DNA of 35,853 nt, taken from the NCBI RefSeq assembly GCF_025352645.1, contig NZ_JANXSO010000129.1, forward strand, positions 1-35,853, given 5' to 3'. This document shows, in pieces, positions 1 through 9,622 of the stretch. The stretch's first letter is position 1. Each line of letters begins with the position of its first letter. Origin of the DNA: Iodobacter sp. Lineage in GTDB: Bacteria; Pseudomonadota; Gammaproteobacteria; Burkholderiales; Chitinibacteraceae. The notes beneath the pieces are model-generated. The model saw only the letters and a list, made by a program, of their open reading frames with translations. It searched no databases and was not told where the DNA came from. Both the position numbers and the translations under genes were made by a program.

Positions 1-111
1 GTTTACTTTGGGCCGATTCGACTAGGTTCGTTTGATGAGCGACAGGTAACAGGTGCAAAAAATGATTACTTAACTTTAACGCGAAAAGTGTCACCTATGT
101 CTGTGGACTAA
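1..111 (+). CDS. IS481-like transposase, C-terminal end only (partial)
   Basis: Reading frame 1 is open from the first base to a TAA at 109-111 and gives 36 residues starting VYFGPIRLGSFDER. A short VYFGPxxLGxFDER-type tail is, from memory, typical of the C-terminus of IS481-family DDE transposases. The rest of the gene lies outside the window, so the catalytic residues cannot be seen. The stop codon falls between two direct repeats of the kind found at IS ends, which supports an IS end rather than a host gene. The call rests on a short stretch and could be another integrase-fold transposase. Confidence 0.4.
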   Translation, partial: VYFGPIRLGSFDERQVTGAKNDYLTLTRKVSPMSVD

Positions 112-127
112 AGTGTTACCTATGTCC
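85..127 (+). repeat. Paired direct repeats at the end of the insertion sequence
   Basis: Two 18-base copies of AAAGTGTYACCTATGTCY lie at 85-102 and 110-127, with two differences between them and a 25-base period. Repeated TGTYACCTATGTC blocks just after a transposase stop codon look like transposase-binding ends. The exact outer border of the element is not visible, but it should lie between about 127 and the first CRISPR repeat at 162. Confidence 0.4.
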
Positions 128-161
128 TTGACCTTTACACTGCTGCCCCTTCCAAACCACC

Positions 162-1270
162 TTTCTGAGCTGCCTGTGCGGCAGTAAACTTAAAACCGAC
201 GCGGTCGCGCCACATCCGGCATTTCTGAGCTGCCTGTGCGGCAGTGAACGAGGAGGCGGTGCAGGCCGCAGTCAGGATTGATTTCTGAGCTGCCTGTGCG
301 GCAGTGAACTACCGTAAGCACTTTAAATGTGGCGATCCATTTTTCTGAGCTGCCTGTGCGGCAGTGAACGCGCGTCAAGAACCACAAGGCATCGGTGTAC
401 TTTTCTGAGCTGCCTGTGCGGCAGTGAACTCTCTGAGGGCGAGATTCAAGGGCTTGTCAGCGTTTCTGAGCTGCCTGTGCGGCAGTGAACGTGTTGCAAA
501 CTATTTTGGGTGCGGTGCTGGTTTTCTGAGCTGCCTGTGCGGCAGTGAACAAATGATTAAATCACTTCAGGATCGCGTTGTTTTTCTGAGCTGCCTGTGC
601 GGCAGTGAACATTTGAATCAGTAACGCGCCCGCCACCGCTGTTTTCTGAGCTGCCTGTGCGGCAGTGAACAAATGCGCTGGATGGTTGAGAGTGCATGTG
701 GCTTTCTGAGCTGCCTGTGCGGCAGTGAACCCAATATGGCGGAGCCTTCTTCTCGATCAACATTTCTGAGCTGCCTGTGCGGCAGTGAACAAATAAAACT
801 CATTACCGGCCATTGGTTTAATTTTCTGAGCTGCCTGTGCGGCAGTGAACTTACCTATACCGCAATTGTCAGGCTTTAAGCATTTCTGAGCTGCCTGTGC
901 GGCAGTGAACAACCAACGTCTAAACATTTTGCTGGTGTGTCATTTCTGAGCTGCCTGTGCGGCAGTGAACGCAAGCGGCTGGCCAGCTGCAAATTGCGCT
1001 TTTTTCTGAGCTGCCTGTGCGGCAGTGAACAATGGCGGTAGCATTTTATTATTAACTGGATTTTTCTGAGCTGCCTGTGCGGCAGTGAACTTTAACGACC
1101 CTCTTGTTTTCTGCATTAACTTTTTCTGAGCTGCCTGTGCGGCAGTGAACAATTGTGCAGAACTGCTGCACATGGCGTTATCTTTCTGAGCTGCCTGTGC
1201 GGCAGTGAACGGGTGACGGCATCATCATGCACCATATCCACGTTTCTGAGCTGCCTGTGCGGCAGTGAAC
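162..1270 (-). CRISPR. Type I-F CRISPR array, 19 repeats and 18 spacers
   Basis: A 28-base repeat begins at 162, 222, 282, 342, 402, 463, 523, 583, 643, 703, 763, 823, 883, 943, 1003, 1063, 1123, 1183 and 1243. On the minus strand it starts GTTCACTGCCGCACAGGCAG and ends CTCAGAAA, the type I-F repeat with its palindromic stem (CTGCCGCACAGGCAG) and 8-base crRNA handle. Spacers are 32 bases, except one of 33 at 430-462. All repeats are identical except the one at 162-189, which has A for G near its end (GCAGTAAAC); repeat decay there marks the leader-distal, oldest end. The array is therefore transcribed leftward, in the same direction as the cas genes, and the newest spacer is 1211-1242. Spacer targets cannot be identified by eye. 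Confidence 0.98.
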
Positions 1271-1398
1271 TGTTCGCATTTAAACACAAGTCTTTCATTG
1301 TTAAAGAATTTCCCTGCTTTCTTCCAAAAACCCCTTTATTTCACCCGCTTTCATAGCCCTTTTAAATCAAAGGGTTACAAAAGCAGGCAAAAAGAGGG
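1271..1398 (-). promoter_or_regulatory. CRISPR leader with two candidate IHF sites
   Basis: This 128-base AT-rich stretch lies between the csy4 stop codon and the first (youngest) repeat, where the leader must be. Bases 1365-1377 match the IHF consensus WATCAANNNNTTR at every position (plus strand). Bases 1287-1299 match it on the minus strand with one mismatch, only 17-29 bases from the leader-repeat junction. IHF bending of the leader guides Cas1-Cas2 integration in type I-E and I-F systems, so one near and one far site make sense. The array promoter should also lie here, but no convincing -35/-10 pair was found. Confidence 0.6.
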
Positions 1399-1953
1399 TT
1401 AAAAAACGGGAATGGTCGCCACAGGGCTTAGGCCGTAATCGTTGAATACGCCTGCTACCGCTTCAGCTTGCAAAGGGCCTTGCTGGATGAAGAGGCGAAA
1501 CGATTGGGCGGTAGAATTGCTTTTCATTTGAATAAAGGGCAATTTCAGCCTTGCTTCATTCGCCAGCGGAATACGTTCTATCGCCTCTTGCTCACTTAGC
1601 CAGCCTTTACTGATAGATCTGCGACGCAGACGTTCGGCGCTGCTTTTGGCTTGCACTCTTTTGACAACCCGATGCTTTGCACTAGCAGGCACAGATAAGA
1701 TGACACTGGCTGTGGTGTAATCTCGCAGACCTTTTAACCAGTTTTCTGCCATCAACTGCTCCAGCGCAGCGTGTTTACCATGCAGCCGCAAGATGGGGCC
1801 CAAGGTTTTATCTGCCAGCGGAAAGCTCACCCCAATCTGCCCCTGACCTACATCGGCCAAGGCGCGGTGAAGCTTGGCAAACAGGGCGTTAAACAAGGTG
1901 GCCACCTCAAATTCGGGGTCGGGCAGTACCTTGATTTCTAGGTAATGATCCAT
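1399..1953 (-). CDS. csy4: Cas6f/Csy4 crRNA-processing endoribonuclease
   Basis: The 184-residue protein is the usual length for Csy4. It should cut the CRISPR transcript at the base of the repeat hairpin and stay bound to the 3' stem-loop of the crRNA in the Csy complex. His29 is in place (KLH29RALADV), the position of the catalytic histidine in the Pseudomonas enzyme. A basic stretch at residues 93-112 (KHRVVKRVQ and RLRRR) fits the arginine-rich helix that grips the hairpin. A serine pair in MKSNST (145-147) may correspond to the second active-site residue. The ATG follows AAGGGG, which overlaps the csy3 stop codon 9 bases upstream. It is the last cas gene before the leader. Confidence 0.95.
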   Translation of the reverse strand: MDHYLEIKVLPDPEFEVATLFNALFAKLHRALADVGQGQIGVSFPLADKTLGPILRLHGKHAALEQLMAENWLKGLRDYTTASVILSVPASAKHRVVKRVQAKSSAERLRRRSISKGWLSEQEAIERIPLANEARLKLPFIQMKSNSTAQSFRLFIQQGPLQAEAVAGVFNDYGLSPVATIPVF

Positions 1954-1962
1954 ACCAGCCCC

Positions 1963-2976
1963 TTAACCTGCTTCACCAAAGACACCACCGCGCACCAAAG
2001 TGGCGATCACATAATGCTGCTGCTCTGCGGCAGGCACTTTGTCTTTAATAATCCACGCATCTAATAGGTTGTAAAAATCCATTTTCACCCCCGGCTGGCG
2101 ATACGCCTTGCCACGGCTAGTCACCGAGCCGTAGGGCTCTACCGCAATCGGGCCTAATTCTTCTGAATATGGATACCAAGTATCGATGGTGCGCAATGCA
2201 TTACCAATTTTTTGCGAGTGCATGGCGGCAACTTCATTTACTTTATAAAGATATTTACTCTTGGTGCTATCCCGCCCGCCATCCAAAACCAACTCTTGCG
2301 AAGGAAATACTTCTTGCCCTGCACCAAGGCGCACAAAGCCTTCTACCTGTAAAAAGGCAAATGATTCGCCCATTAAGCCCAAACGAATCACTTCGGCCAA
2401 TTCGGCTAGATCACCCGTTGGCTGGGTAAATTCACGTAAATTAAAATCTTGGCTATTAAATATCCAAGTGGTTTTTTTATCATCGGCTTTATGAGTGACC
2501 CGCACTTCAACCGATTCAGCCCCTACTCGATTGCGCCACAAGAAACGCCCATTGGCGATGTTTTCTGCATAGCGCGAGGCCAGCTCGGTAAATTGGTGCT
2601 CGGCGATATAGGCATTAATCTTTTTAGCCAGCTCAGCTTGATATTCCTGATCATTGCAAGCCGATGGCAAAGCCAAATTACCCAATACGCGCAGGGTAAA
2701 GCTCACTTTTAAGGTATCTGCATCAAAAGGCAAAGCCGCCATATCAACGCGCTGTAAATTGGCTTTTTGAATCTCGGCATCTAATTTAGCAGGGTCACTG
2801 GCTACTGCATTTTTAAGCCGATTAGAAATCGTACCCCGCACATCTTTGCTTAAAATTGCCAATGCAGGCCATTGGCTGCTGATCGCACGATTTTCCCACT
2901 GGCCCGCGTGCATCACCGCATCAGAATTAGATAATTTGCGTTCAAATGCCAATACAGAAGCTGTTTTAATTGCCAT
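1963..2976 (-). CDS. csy3: Cas7f/Csy3, backbone subunit of the type I-F Cascade
   Basis: The 337-residue product matches Csy3 in length and in character, for example its N-terminus [20 protein letters not shown] and the C-terminal [11 protein letters not shown]. Csy3 is the RAMP-fold subunit present in about six copies along the crRNA spacer, and forms the helical backbone of the surveillance complex. The gene sits between csy2 (12-base gap) and csy4 (9-base gap) on the same strand. A ribosome-binding site AAGGA lies about nine bases upstream of the ATG. Nothing suggests truncation or decay. Confidence 0.95.
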   Translation of the reverse strand: MAIKTASVLAFERKLSNSDAVMHAGQWENRAISSQWPALAILSKDVRGTISNRLKNAVASDPAKLDAEIQKANLQRVDMAALPFDADTLKVSFTLRVLGNLALPSACNDQEYQAELAKKINAYIAEHQFTELASRYAENIANGRFLWRNRVGAESVEVRVTHKADDKKTTWIFNSQDFNLREFTQPTGDLAELAEVIRLGLMGESFAFLQVEGFVRLGAGQEVFPSQELVLDGGRDSTKSKYLYKVNEVAAMHSQKIGNALRTIDTWYPYSEELGPIAVEPYGSVTSRGKAYRQPGVKMDFYNLLDAWIIKDKVPAAEQQHYVIATLVRGGVFGEAG

Positions 2977-2988
2977 GATATGTTTTCC

Positions 2989-3954
2989 TTATTGAGTTGA
3001 TTTCGCGGGCTGATATAGGTTTTTGCACAGATAGGCATCATCGGTGCATTGATAACGCCAAATCAGTGATTCAATTTCATGAATACGGTGTGGGCTAATC
3101 CATTGCCCTATCGAATAAGCTGATTCAACAAAACGAAATGGCGTATTGGCATCACGCGTGCTCGCTACTTCACCTTGAGCATAGAGCGGTGAAATAGCGT
3201 GATAGCCCATGCTAATCGGCACTAAAAACCCAGAATCCGGCTTAGGAATGCGTTGCCAAGTAGCTTTGCTTTCCTCGTTTGGATGCTCTTCGCTACTGAT
3301 GGCTTGGTATTTCAGTGCAGAAAAATCCAACCATGCATCAATTAAATCGGCATCTGGATTGCTCGCTTGTAAAGCTTGATGATGGGCTTGCAATACATCT
3401 GGCCGATTAACTAATGCAAAGCCGGGAAGCAGCCTTAATAATTGCTTGCGGGTAAATTGATCGCGCTTTTCAATTTCTTGTGGAATTTCAGCGAATTGCA
3501 CTTGTTTAATGCTTTGAATTGTTCCGCCAGCCAACCTTTGCATCAGTACTTTTTGAGTAAGATATTGCTCTAGCTGGGTGATATCACCCTTAGTGCTGCC
3601 CGTATCAAAATCAAAATCGTAGCTGGTGAAATCGCATTCAATCAGCAAAGAAACATCCATGCTCATGCGGGCTTCTTCGTTAAAAGCGGCCGTTTTAGCT
3701 TCTTTAGTTAATGGATTACGCGTCAGTGAAAATACATAATCGCCCCAGCCCGCAGGTTGATAAGCCTGCACTGCATGCTGATGGCAAATCACTGCGCAGC
3801 CACCCAAAACGAGGCCATGGTCTTTTTGCAAAGCTCTGGATAGCGCATGGGTAAAACCCAAAAAATTGCTTATCGCAGGAAATCCATAAGTGAGGCCAGC
3901 GATAGCGTTGGCGTTTTCTACAGATAAATGGCGCAAAATAATGAGTGATTTCAT
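2989..3954 (-). CDS. csy2: Cas5f/Csy2, crRNA 5'-handle subunit
   Basis: The 321-residue protein begins MKSLIILRHLSVENANAIAG, the usual start of Csy2. Csy2 pairs with Csy1 and binds the 8-base 5' handle of the crRNA. The start codon shares its A with the csy1 stop codon (TGATG), so the two subunits are translationally coupled, as expected for proteins that form a tight heterodimer. Identification rests on position, length and N-terminal character; the RAMP fold is not directly readable from the sequence. Confidence 0.93.
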   Translation of the reverse strand: MKSLIILRHLSVENANAIAGLTYGFPAISNFLGFTHALSRALQKDHGLVLGGCAVICHQHAVQAYQPAGWGDYVFSLTRNPLTKEAKTAAFNEEARMSMDVSLLIECDFTSYDFDFDTGSTKGDITQLEQYLTQKVLMQRLAGGTIQSIKQVQFAEIPQEIEKRDQFTRKQLLRLLPGFALVNRPDVLQAHHQALQASNPDADLIDAWLDFSALKYQAISSEEHPNEESKATWQRIPKPDSGFLVPISMGYHAISPLYAQGEVASTRDANTPFRFVESAYSIGQWISPHRIHEIESLIWRYQCTDDAYLCKNLYQPAKSTQ

Positions 3955-5276
3955 CAGGCTATTTCCTCCCGACCAACACCCAGATCAAAACGTAAACGAG
4001 CCAATTTATCTTCCAGCGTTTTAGACCATTCGCTATGCTCTTCATCTTTCATCAATGATTTGTCATCCATCAGCTTAAAATTAAGCCAGCTGGCAAATTG
4101 ATTGGCAATATCGCTTTGCCAATCTTTAGCTTCGTAATCAGCTTTAAAAGCCGTATCCCACTGCCCGCGCCATGGATCTAGCCATAATTGCTCGGCTTTA
4201 CTTAATTGAGATAAAGCGCTCCAGCTACGGAATTCTTCCTGCTCACCCAATTGCTGAACTTCTGCGGAAAATTGCAATAGTGATTCGATCAAATCATCAA
4301 CAAACACCGCTCGGCGATCACGGCGTGGCTTGGTGCTATCTAGCTCTTTAATGCTTAATAAATAGGCTTTAAATACTTTCGAGATACGCCGAGTACGCCA
4401 GCTATATTCACGCCAAAATGCATCTTTCTTATCTGCAGGCGGCCTGGCTTTTTTATCCCAAACAGGCGGACGGCAAGAAAGTAAAAAAGCTTGCCCTCGG
4501 CGGCCACTATTGAGCAAACTTATATTTTGAGGCTTAGTTCCCCCGTAAGTTTGCACAGCGACATTGAGATAATCGACCGTGCTCTGCGCACTAAATTTCT
4601 CTTCCCGTTTAAGCTTGCGTACCGCCTTGGCCTCTTCCGAATAGCGGCTGGCACTAATCCGCTCATGTAATGCATGAGCCAAGGCAGACGAAAATAACGG
4701 GCTGATCAGATGATAACTATCACTCGCCACAGGAAAATAAAGCTGCTTAGCCAGCGCATGGGATCGTAATTCTTTTACCGACAATGCCAGCTTAAAGCCT
4801 TGCAACCACTCGGCTAATTGGGCTTCATCTGAGGTAAAAGCTTGTAAGGAAGAGACATCATTTTGGGCAAGCTGATTGGCTAAAGTAACGCCGCCCACAG
4901 CTAGTTGCAGCAAGCCTGCCACATCTAAAGCCGCCGCATTACCCACCACATCGCTGACTGGTGCTTGCAAAGTAGCAGTGCAAAGATAAGGCCAAGCTTG
5001 CTTTGAATCCCCGATATAAACACTGCTGCCCTTAGCATCGCTATGGGTAAATTTAGGCGGGTGAGTCGCAAAACTGATTTGCTTAGCACGGATAGCGGCA
5101 TCAGTAAGCCAAGCATTTACGTCGTATTTTGCGACCTCTTCTAAGCGCTGTTTGGCCAGATCAGCTTCCTGCTCCGGCGACTCTTTTTTCTGCACCTCTT
5201 TATCAAACTTCTCCAAACGCACATCAGCACGAGCTTGGATGTAGTTTTTTATGAGGTCGGACATGGTGTTATTCAT
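3954..5276 (-). CDS. csy1: Cas8f/Csy1, large subunit of the type I-F Cascade
   Basis: Csy1 is the large subunit that reads the PAM and, with Csy2, caps the crRNA 5' end. The chosen start is the ATG at 5276 (MNNTMSDLIKNYIQARADVR, 440 residues), because GGGAGG lies just upstream; an in-frame TTG at 5288 would put that ribosome-binding site inside the gene. A long charged coiled region follows (residues about 20-50) and the product ends LGVGREEIA. An 82-base AT-rich gap separates it from cas2-3, the only sizeable gap in the cas operon. A secondary promoter for the interference genes there is possible but was not demonstrated. Confidence 0.93.
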   Translation of the reverse strand: MNNTMSDLIKNYIQARADVRLEKFDKEVQKKESPEQEADLAKQRLEEVAKYDVNAWLTDAAIRAKQISFATHPPKFTHSDAKGSSVYIGDSKQAWPYLCTATLQAPVSDVVGNAAALDVAGLLQLAVGGVTLANQLAQNDVSSLQAFTSDEAQLAEWLQGFKLALSVKELRSHALAKQLYFPVASDSYHLISPLFSSALAHALHERISASRYSEEAKAVRKLKREEKFSAQSTVDYLNVAVQTYGGTKPQNISLLNSGRRGQAFLLSCRPPVWDKKARPPADKKDAFWREYSWRTRRISKVFKAYLLSIKELDSTKPRRDRRAVFVDDLIESLLQFSAEVQQLGEQEEFRSWSALSQLSKAEQLWLDPWRGQWDTAFKADYEAKDWQSDIANQFASWLNFKLMDDKSLMKDEEHSEWSKTLEDKLARLRFDLGVGREEIA

Positions 5277-5358
5277 ACTCCCTCCCAATATTTTTAATTC
5301 TTACATTATGCTTGTTATTTAATTCAATTAACACAAGGATTAACTGAGAAATTCCTGA

Positions 5359-8300
5359 CTACTCCAACTCACCATGCACCCCAAACCACTCGTGATACAG
5401 CCATTTTTCTTCCGTAAGCCGAAGGCGGATTTCGGCGAATTTTTGGCTGGTTTCTGCTAAGCCCAAATTTAACTGCTCTGCTAATTCTTCAATTAAAGAA
5501 CTGGCGTTATTACTCATCCAAGGCTGCACGCCCGTCCCAAGTGCTACTTCATAACGAACAAAGCGGCTGCTATCAACCAAGCCTTGCTCGCCTGATTCAG
5601 CCACTAAATAAAACTGCGCCGCCTCGCCTTCTTCTTCCAGATAAAGTAAAAAAGCTTCGTCTTTAGCAGATAGGCGAAATGGCGTTTGCCTTTGCAGCTC
5701 AAAACACCAACTCGCATAATTCCTCCACCAAAGGGCAGCATGAACGGCGATTTTTGCAGAGCCAAACAGCTTTGCAGCCAAATGGGCATGCTCTAAATCA
5801 ACCAAATTATGTTGTTCATCCAAGGGGCTGCGCGCCTGAATACGTGGTGTGGCACTGAGGTACTGGTATTGCTCTGTGGTTAAAATTTCTGCCAAATCTT
5901 TGCTTTGCAGCTCAAAACCTTTTGCTTCAAACCCCGGTTGGCTATAGGCAATGCCGTCACCTTTTAACGCTCGGTAGTTTTTATTCAAAATCAGTAAATT
6001 GGCGGCTTTGGGGATTTGCTGACGGTGGCGTTGAATGCGGCCAGCCAGTTGAATTAAAGATCGCATCGAGCTGGGCTCGGCAATCGCCCAGTCGTAATCG
6101 TGATCCCTTCCCACTTCTGCAACGGCAGTAGCAAAAACAATAAACAGCTGATTAGGCTCTGGGCAATCCGTAATTGCGGCTTGCACGGCAGGCACTTGCC
6201 AGATTGCATTGGGATCATGGCGGCTAAGCGCAGCATCAAGCTGCCGCTCTATGCCGGATCGCACCAATAAAGGGTGCTGGCTGTGATAAATACAAAAATG
6301 AATGCGATATTGATCAGGAGCCGCTTGGCTCAATAAATGGCGGGCAAGGGCTACCATCGGTTTGATATTAGCCATGCGTACTAAGCCAATCGATAAGCGC
6401 TTGCCACTGGTCGCGTGTACTTGATGATGAGCCGTGTGTAAACGCTGTACGCCGCCATAAATAGCATCGCTCATTGCCTGCAAAACATCCGGCGTCGATT
6501 TAGTAGCTGCAAGCACCGGCAAAAGCTCGGCATAGCGCAAAGTGGATTGCTTGGCTAAAGCCTTAATCCGTTGAGCCACAAAAACTTGGTGGGTAGCAGT
6601 AAATTCAGCTAGATCAGCATGATCACTTTGCATAGATTTGTGTTCATCAAACCATGCACAGCACACAGGTAATGGCCTTGCATCACCACATGCAGCATTA
6701 AATTGGCTGCGCCCTGCTTTGTAGGCATCAAACAAAGCCTGAATCAAAGCGGGCGGCAAAGTTGCGGAAGAGAGTAATACTCTGGAGCCCAGCATCCCTG
6801 CCCAATTGACTAAGCGGCATAAGGCGGGCAAATCGGCCAGATCAAAATCATCTGGCTCATCCAATACTAAATCAGAAGTAAGCAAACGTAGCATCGGCGC
6901 AATTTGCTTACCGCCGCGCTCACCTTCCGTAGCCGGAATCAGGTGATCGATGGTGCTGACCAAGACCGGCGCACTGAGTAATTGCAAGAGCTTAGGAGAT
7001 ACTTTTAGCCATTGGCTTAAACGCCCATCATCCAAGCTGCCGTCGTAGCTGACATATTGATGCTCGGCAAATAAGGTCTCGGCCGATTCACTGCCAGATT
7101 GCTCCGCAGAGAGCGCTTTACCTTCCTGAACCTGCGCCTTGTTTAGCTCGTGCAATTGCCGCACCGCTTGCGAGCCAATCAACACTGCCAAATCATCACT
7201 TTCCAGATGCAAGCGCGCTTGCAGGGCATCACCCGTTTGTAAAGTAAGTGTGCGCAAACCCAAGGCCACACTAAAACGGCAACCTAATTTTTCATCTGCC
7301 AAGCCATACATAATGCGGGCATTGGCAAAGGTTTTACCGCAGCCAGTCGATGCCATATTGACGCCAAAAAATCCCTGCGGCTTACTTAGCTCACTCAAGC
7401 CCTTTGCCAGCTCGTAGGCCTTATCTTGCCAACGATATTTTTCATCGTTGCTGCGCTGCTTAAAGCCTTTGTGGCGGGTAATAGCAGGCAAGCTTTGCCG
7501 TAATTTAGGCAGGCTTTTTGCCAGTAGAAACGCATTATGGCCTACGCCAATATTGTGCTCGTCTAGCTTTTGCTTTAATTCACGGGTTTTACGATCGGTA
7601 TTGGCAAATGCTTTATATTTTTTATCCTGCCAGGCTAATTTAGGCTCACCAGCCGAATAGCAATGATCAGCCAGCATCAAAGATAAACGCGCCAAATGAC
7701 TGGAAAAATTGTCCTGCATCCAGTCAATTTCTTGTAATTGGCGATGCTTGAGCGCCCGCTTAGCAATACTTTGCGCCTTAGCACACCAAGTTTGGCTGCG
7801 CATGGGCGTACCAAAATCAAACTGCCAAACTTTTTGCCAATCGGCCGCTTTCCAATCATCAAATTCACACTGTGGTGAATTCCACGCCGCAGACAAAAAC
7901 TTACCCGTCATCCATTGATTAATGTAATCAACTCGCGGCTCGTTTTCTTTCAGATTAAATTTTGGTAAACGGTGATGCGAAACAATCAGCCAAGCAATAC
8001 TACGTGCCAATGGTGATAAAGCTTTAAAAGGGTTATCAAAACGATTTTCTCGCTGATCTTTAATCAATCGCTCAAGCATCTCCCCTTCATTATGAGGACT
8101 AATTGCAGCTAATTTGGCCAGCCATTCGGCATCGCTTTGCTCTGCTACAAAGGCTTGAAATAAACGCAGTGACACCCATTCATGCCGATAAGGCTCGGAG
8201 CCCTTCGTTTTTTTATCGGGATTAAGTTTGTCCTGAAATAAACGATTAGCTTTACCAAAATCATGAAATAAACCAGCTATTGCCGCCAGCAAAGAAATTG

Positions 8301-8631
8301 ATTCTGCGGTATGCCATTGGTTTTCATCGGTGCTGCGCAATATATCGCGGCTGGTGGTATTGGTGGGCACCGTGCCTTGCTCATTAAACTGGCGCAAATT
8401 GCCAACAATCCATAGCAATTCTGTTTGATTCGCGCCTTTAATCCAATGACAAGCCACTGCGGTATTACGTTTAGCTGTTTTCTTCAAAAGTTTGCGTAAA
8501 GTATCTAAGCCCTGCAGGGTAATGGCTGTTTGCCAAGTGCGATCGCCTTTACGCTCAGCAAATTGATCTAAAATTCGCCTTGTTTCAGTTAAAGCACGTT
8601 TATTGCATTGTGAAACCAGCAAAATATTCAT
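5359..8631 (-). CDS. cas3: Cas2-Cas3 fusion, nuclease-helicase and adaptation subunit
   Basis: The 1090-residue protein has the Cas2-Cas3 fusion found in type I-F. Residues about 1-95 (MNILLVSQCNKRALTETRRI) are the Cas2 part. The HD nuclease follows (LFHDFGKANRLFQ, H123-D124). The SF2 helicase shows Walker A ASTGCGKT (427-434), DEPD (591-594), SSAT (621-624), FATAVAEVGRD (about 833-843) and QLAGRIQRH (861-869). It degrades Cascade-bound target DNA and also joins Cas1 in spacer acquisition. The ATG at 8631 overlaps the cas1 stop as ATGA and follows AGGTGG; an upstream in-frame start at 8649 would lie inside cas1. All core motifs look intact. Confidence 0.97.
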   Translation of the reverse strand: MNILLVSQCNKRALTETRRILDQFAERKGDRTWQTAITLQGLDTLRKLLKKTAKRNTAVACHWIKGANQTELLWIVGNLRQFNEQGTVPTNTTSRDILRSTDENQWHTAESISLLAAIAGLFHDFGKANRLFQDKLNPDKKTKGSEPYRHEWVSLRLFQAFVAEQSDAEWLAKLAAISPHNEGEMLERLIKDQRENRFDNPFKALSPLARSIAWLIVSHHRLPKFNLKENEPRVDYINQWMTGKFLSAAWNSPQCEFDDWKAADWQKVWQFDFGTPMRSQTWCAKAQSIAKRALKHRQLQEIDWMQDNFSSHLARLSLMLADHCYSAGEPKLAWQDKKYKAFANTDRKTRELKQKLDEHNIGVGHNAFLLAKSLPKLRQSLPAITRHKGFKQRSNDEKYRWQDKAYELAKGLSELSKPQGFFGVNMASTGCGKTFANARIMYGLADEKLGCRFSVALGLRTLTLQTGDALQARLHLESDDLAVLIGSQAVRQLHELNKAQVQEGKALSAEQSGSESAETLFAEHQYVSYDGSLDDGRLSQWLKVSPKLLQLLSAPVLVSTIDHLIPATEGERGGKQIAPMLRLLTSDLVLDEPDDFDLADLPALCRLVNWAGMLGSRVLLSSATLPPALIQALFDAYKAGRSQFNAACGDARPLPVCCAWFDEHKSMQSDHADLAEFTATHQVFVAQRIKALAKQSTLRYAELLPVLAATKSTPDVLQAMSDAIYGGVQRLHTAHHQVHATSGKRLSIGLVRMANIKPMVALARHLLSQAAPDQYRIHFCIYHSQHPLLVRSGIERQLDAALSRHDPNAIWQVPAVQAAITDCPEPNQLFIVFATAVAEVGRDHDYDWAIAEPSSMRSLIQLAGRIQRHRQQIPKAANLLILNKNYRALKGDGIAYSQPGFEAKGFELQSKDLAEILTTEQYQYLSATPRIQARSPLDEQHNLVDLEHAHLAAKLFGSAKIAVHAALWWRNYASWCFELQRQTPFRLSAKDEAFLLYLEEEGEAAQFYLVAESGEQGLVDSSRFVRYEVALGTGVQPWMSNNASSLIEELAEQLNLGLAETSQKFAEIRLRLTEEKWLYHEWFGVHGELE

Positions 8632-9605
8632 TTGCCCACCTGACTGCATGCCAGCGCGGTATCTTTAATGCCATCAATCATGACATCTAGTGCATCTGCT
8701 CGGGAAAAGCCTTCCATACAGCGACGGCGAAACTCTTGTTCTTCCTCCCCCGCCATCGCAGCAATAAATGCCTGCGGCAAAATAAGCGCATCTTTAATTA
8801 AATCTGCTACATCAAATACCAAGCCACCACGGCGTGTTTTTCCGTGTAATACCGCCAAGCCATGCGGCAAACCAATCACCCAAACTGCTGTGGCCGCTAA
8901 TCCATAGGCTAAATAATTACCATGATCTAAATAACGATTAGCAATATCTAAACCTGAGCCACGCTTAGCCCGGGTAAATTCACCATATTTAGCGGCATTG
9001 GCCGCTAATTTATAAAGTGCTTTGGTTAAACTCGCTTCTTGAGCAAGAATATCGTTACTGCTTTGGCAGTTGTTCAGGCTATTTTGGAATTTATCTAATA
9101 GTGGGACTAATTGTGCTTCAGTCACACCAAAGCCATCTTCACGCAGCATACGACTAGATAACCAGTGTTTACGAATCTGTGCGATTCGTAATAATTGAAA
9201 TGCTTTAGCTGCCGCTAATCGCTGGCTATCATCAAACCAAAAACTAATCCAATGTTGTAGATATTCAGTAGGGCGGTATTCGCTTTGCGGGGTAAGCCAA
9301 GAAACATCAACCTCTACCTCATTTGCTGCAAATAAAGGTGAGCCACCTCCTCCACAAAAACCGACTAAGACCCCCGCCTTGGCCAGCTCCCTCATCGCTG
9401 CTTGAGTAATTGATGTACCTGTGCCTAATAAAATAGAAGTGGTATTGGCAATGGGGATATTCCAATAAAGCGACTGCTTGCCTTCATCCGTCACATACTC
9501 AACTCGGCCATCATTAACCAATACACGACAATGTTGCAAATAATAGAGGTTGGCTCTTTTTGAATGAAGAATAGTTTTTAAATCTGAAGGCGAAAATGAA
9601 TCCAT
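8628..9605 (-). CDS. cas1: Cas1f, CRISPR integrase
   Basis: The 325-residue protein starts MDSFSPSDLKTILHSKRANL, typical of Cas1 from type I-F. Metal-binding residues E190, H254 (LHGKTRRGG) and D265/D268 (FDVADLIKD) fall at the same positions as in the Pseudomonas aeruginosa enzyme. Cas1 inserts new spacers at the leader end with the Cas2 part of Cas2-3. The start at 9605 has AGGAG about eight bases upstream. The frame stays open a further 28 codons upstream, but that extension is hydrophobic and basic, unlike Cas1, and would bury the ribosome-binding site. It is the first gene of the cas operon and couples to cas2-3 by an ATGA overlap. Confidence 0.97.
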   Translation of the reverse strand: MDSFSPSDLKTILHSKRANLYYLQHCRVLVNDGRVEYVTDEGKQSLYWNIPIANTTSILLGTGTSITQAAMRELAKAGVLVGFCGGGGSPLFAANEVEVDVSWLTPQSEYRPTEYLQHWISFWFDDSQRLAAAKAFQLLRIAQIRKHWLSSRMLREDGFGVTEAQLVPLLDKFQNSLNNCQSSNDILAQEASLTKALYKLAANAAKYGEFTRAKRGSGLDIANRYLDHGNYLAYGLAATAVWVIGLPHGLAVLHGKTRRGGLVFDVADLIKDALILPQAFIAAMAGEEEQEFRRRCMEGFSRADALDVMIDGIKDTALACSQVGK

Positions 9606-9622
9606 ACATGAGCTCCTGAGGC

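Noticed and set aside
139-161. ACTGCTGCC next to the first repeat as a further degenerate CRISPR repeat
   Set aside because: The similarity is short and in the wrong orientation relative to the array.
190-1298. Many overlapping short open frames with repeated FLSCLCGSE, VHCRTGSSE or FTAAQAAQK peptides
   Set aside because: They are translations of the CRISPR repeat in several frames, not proteins.
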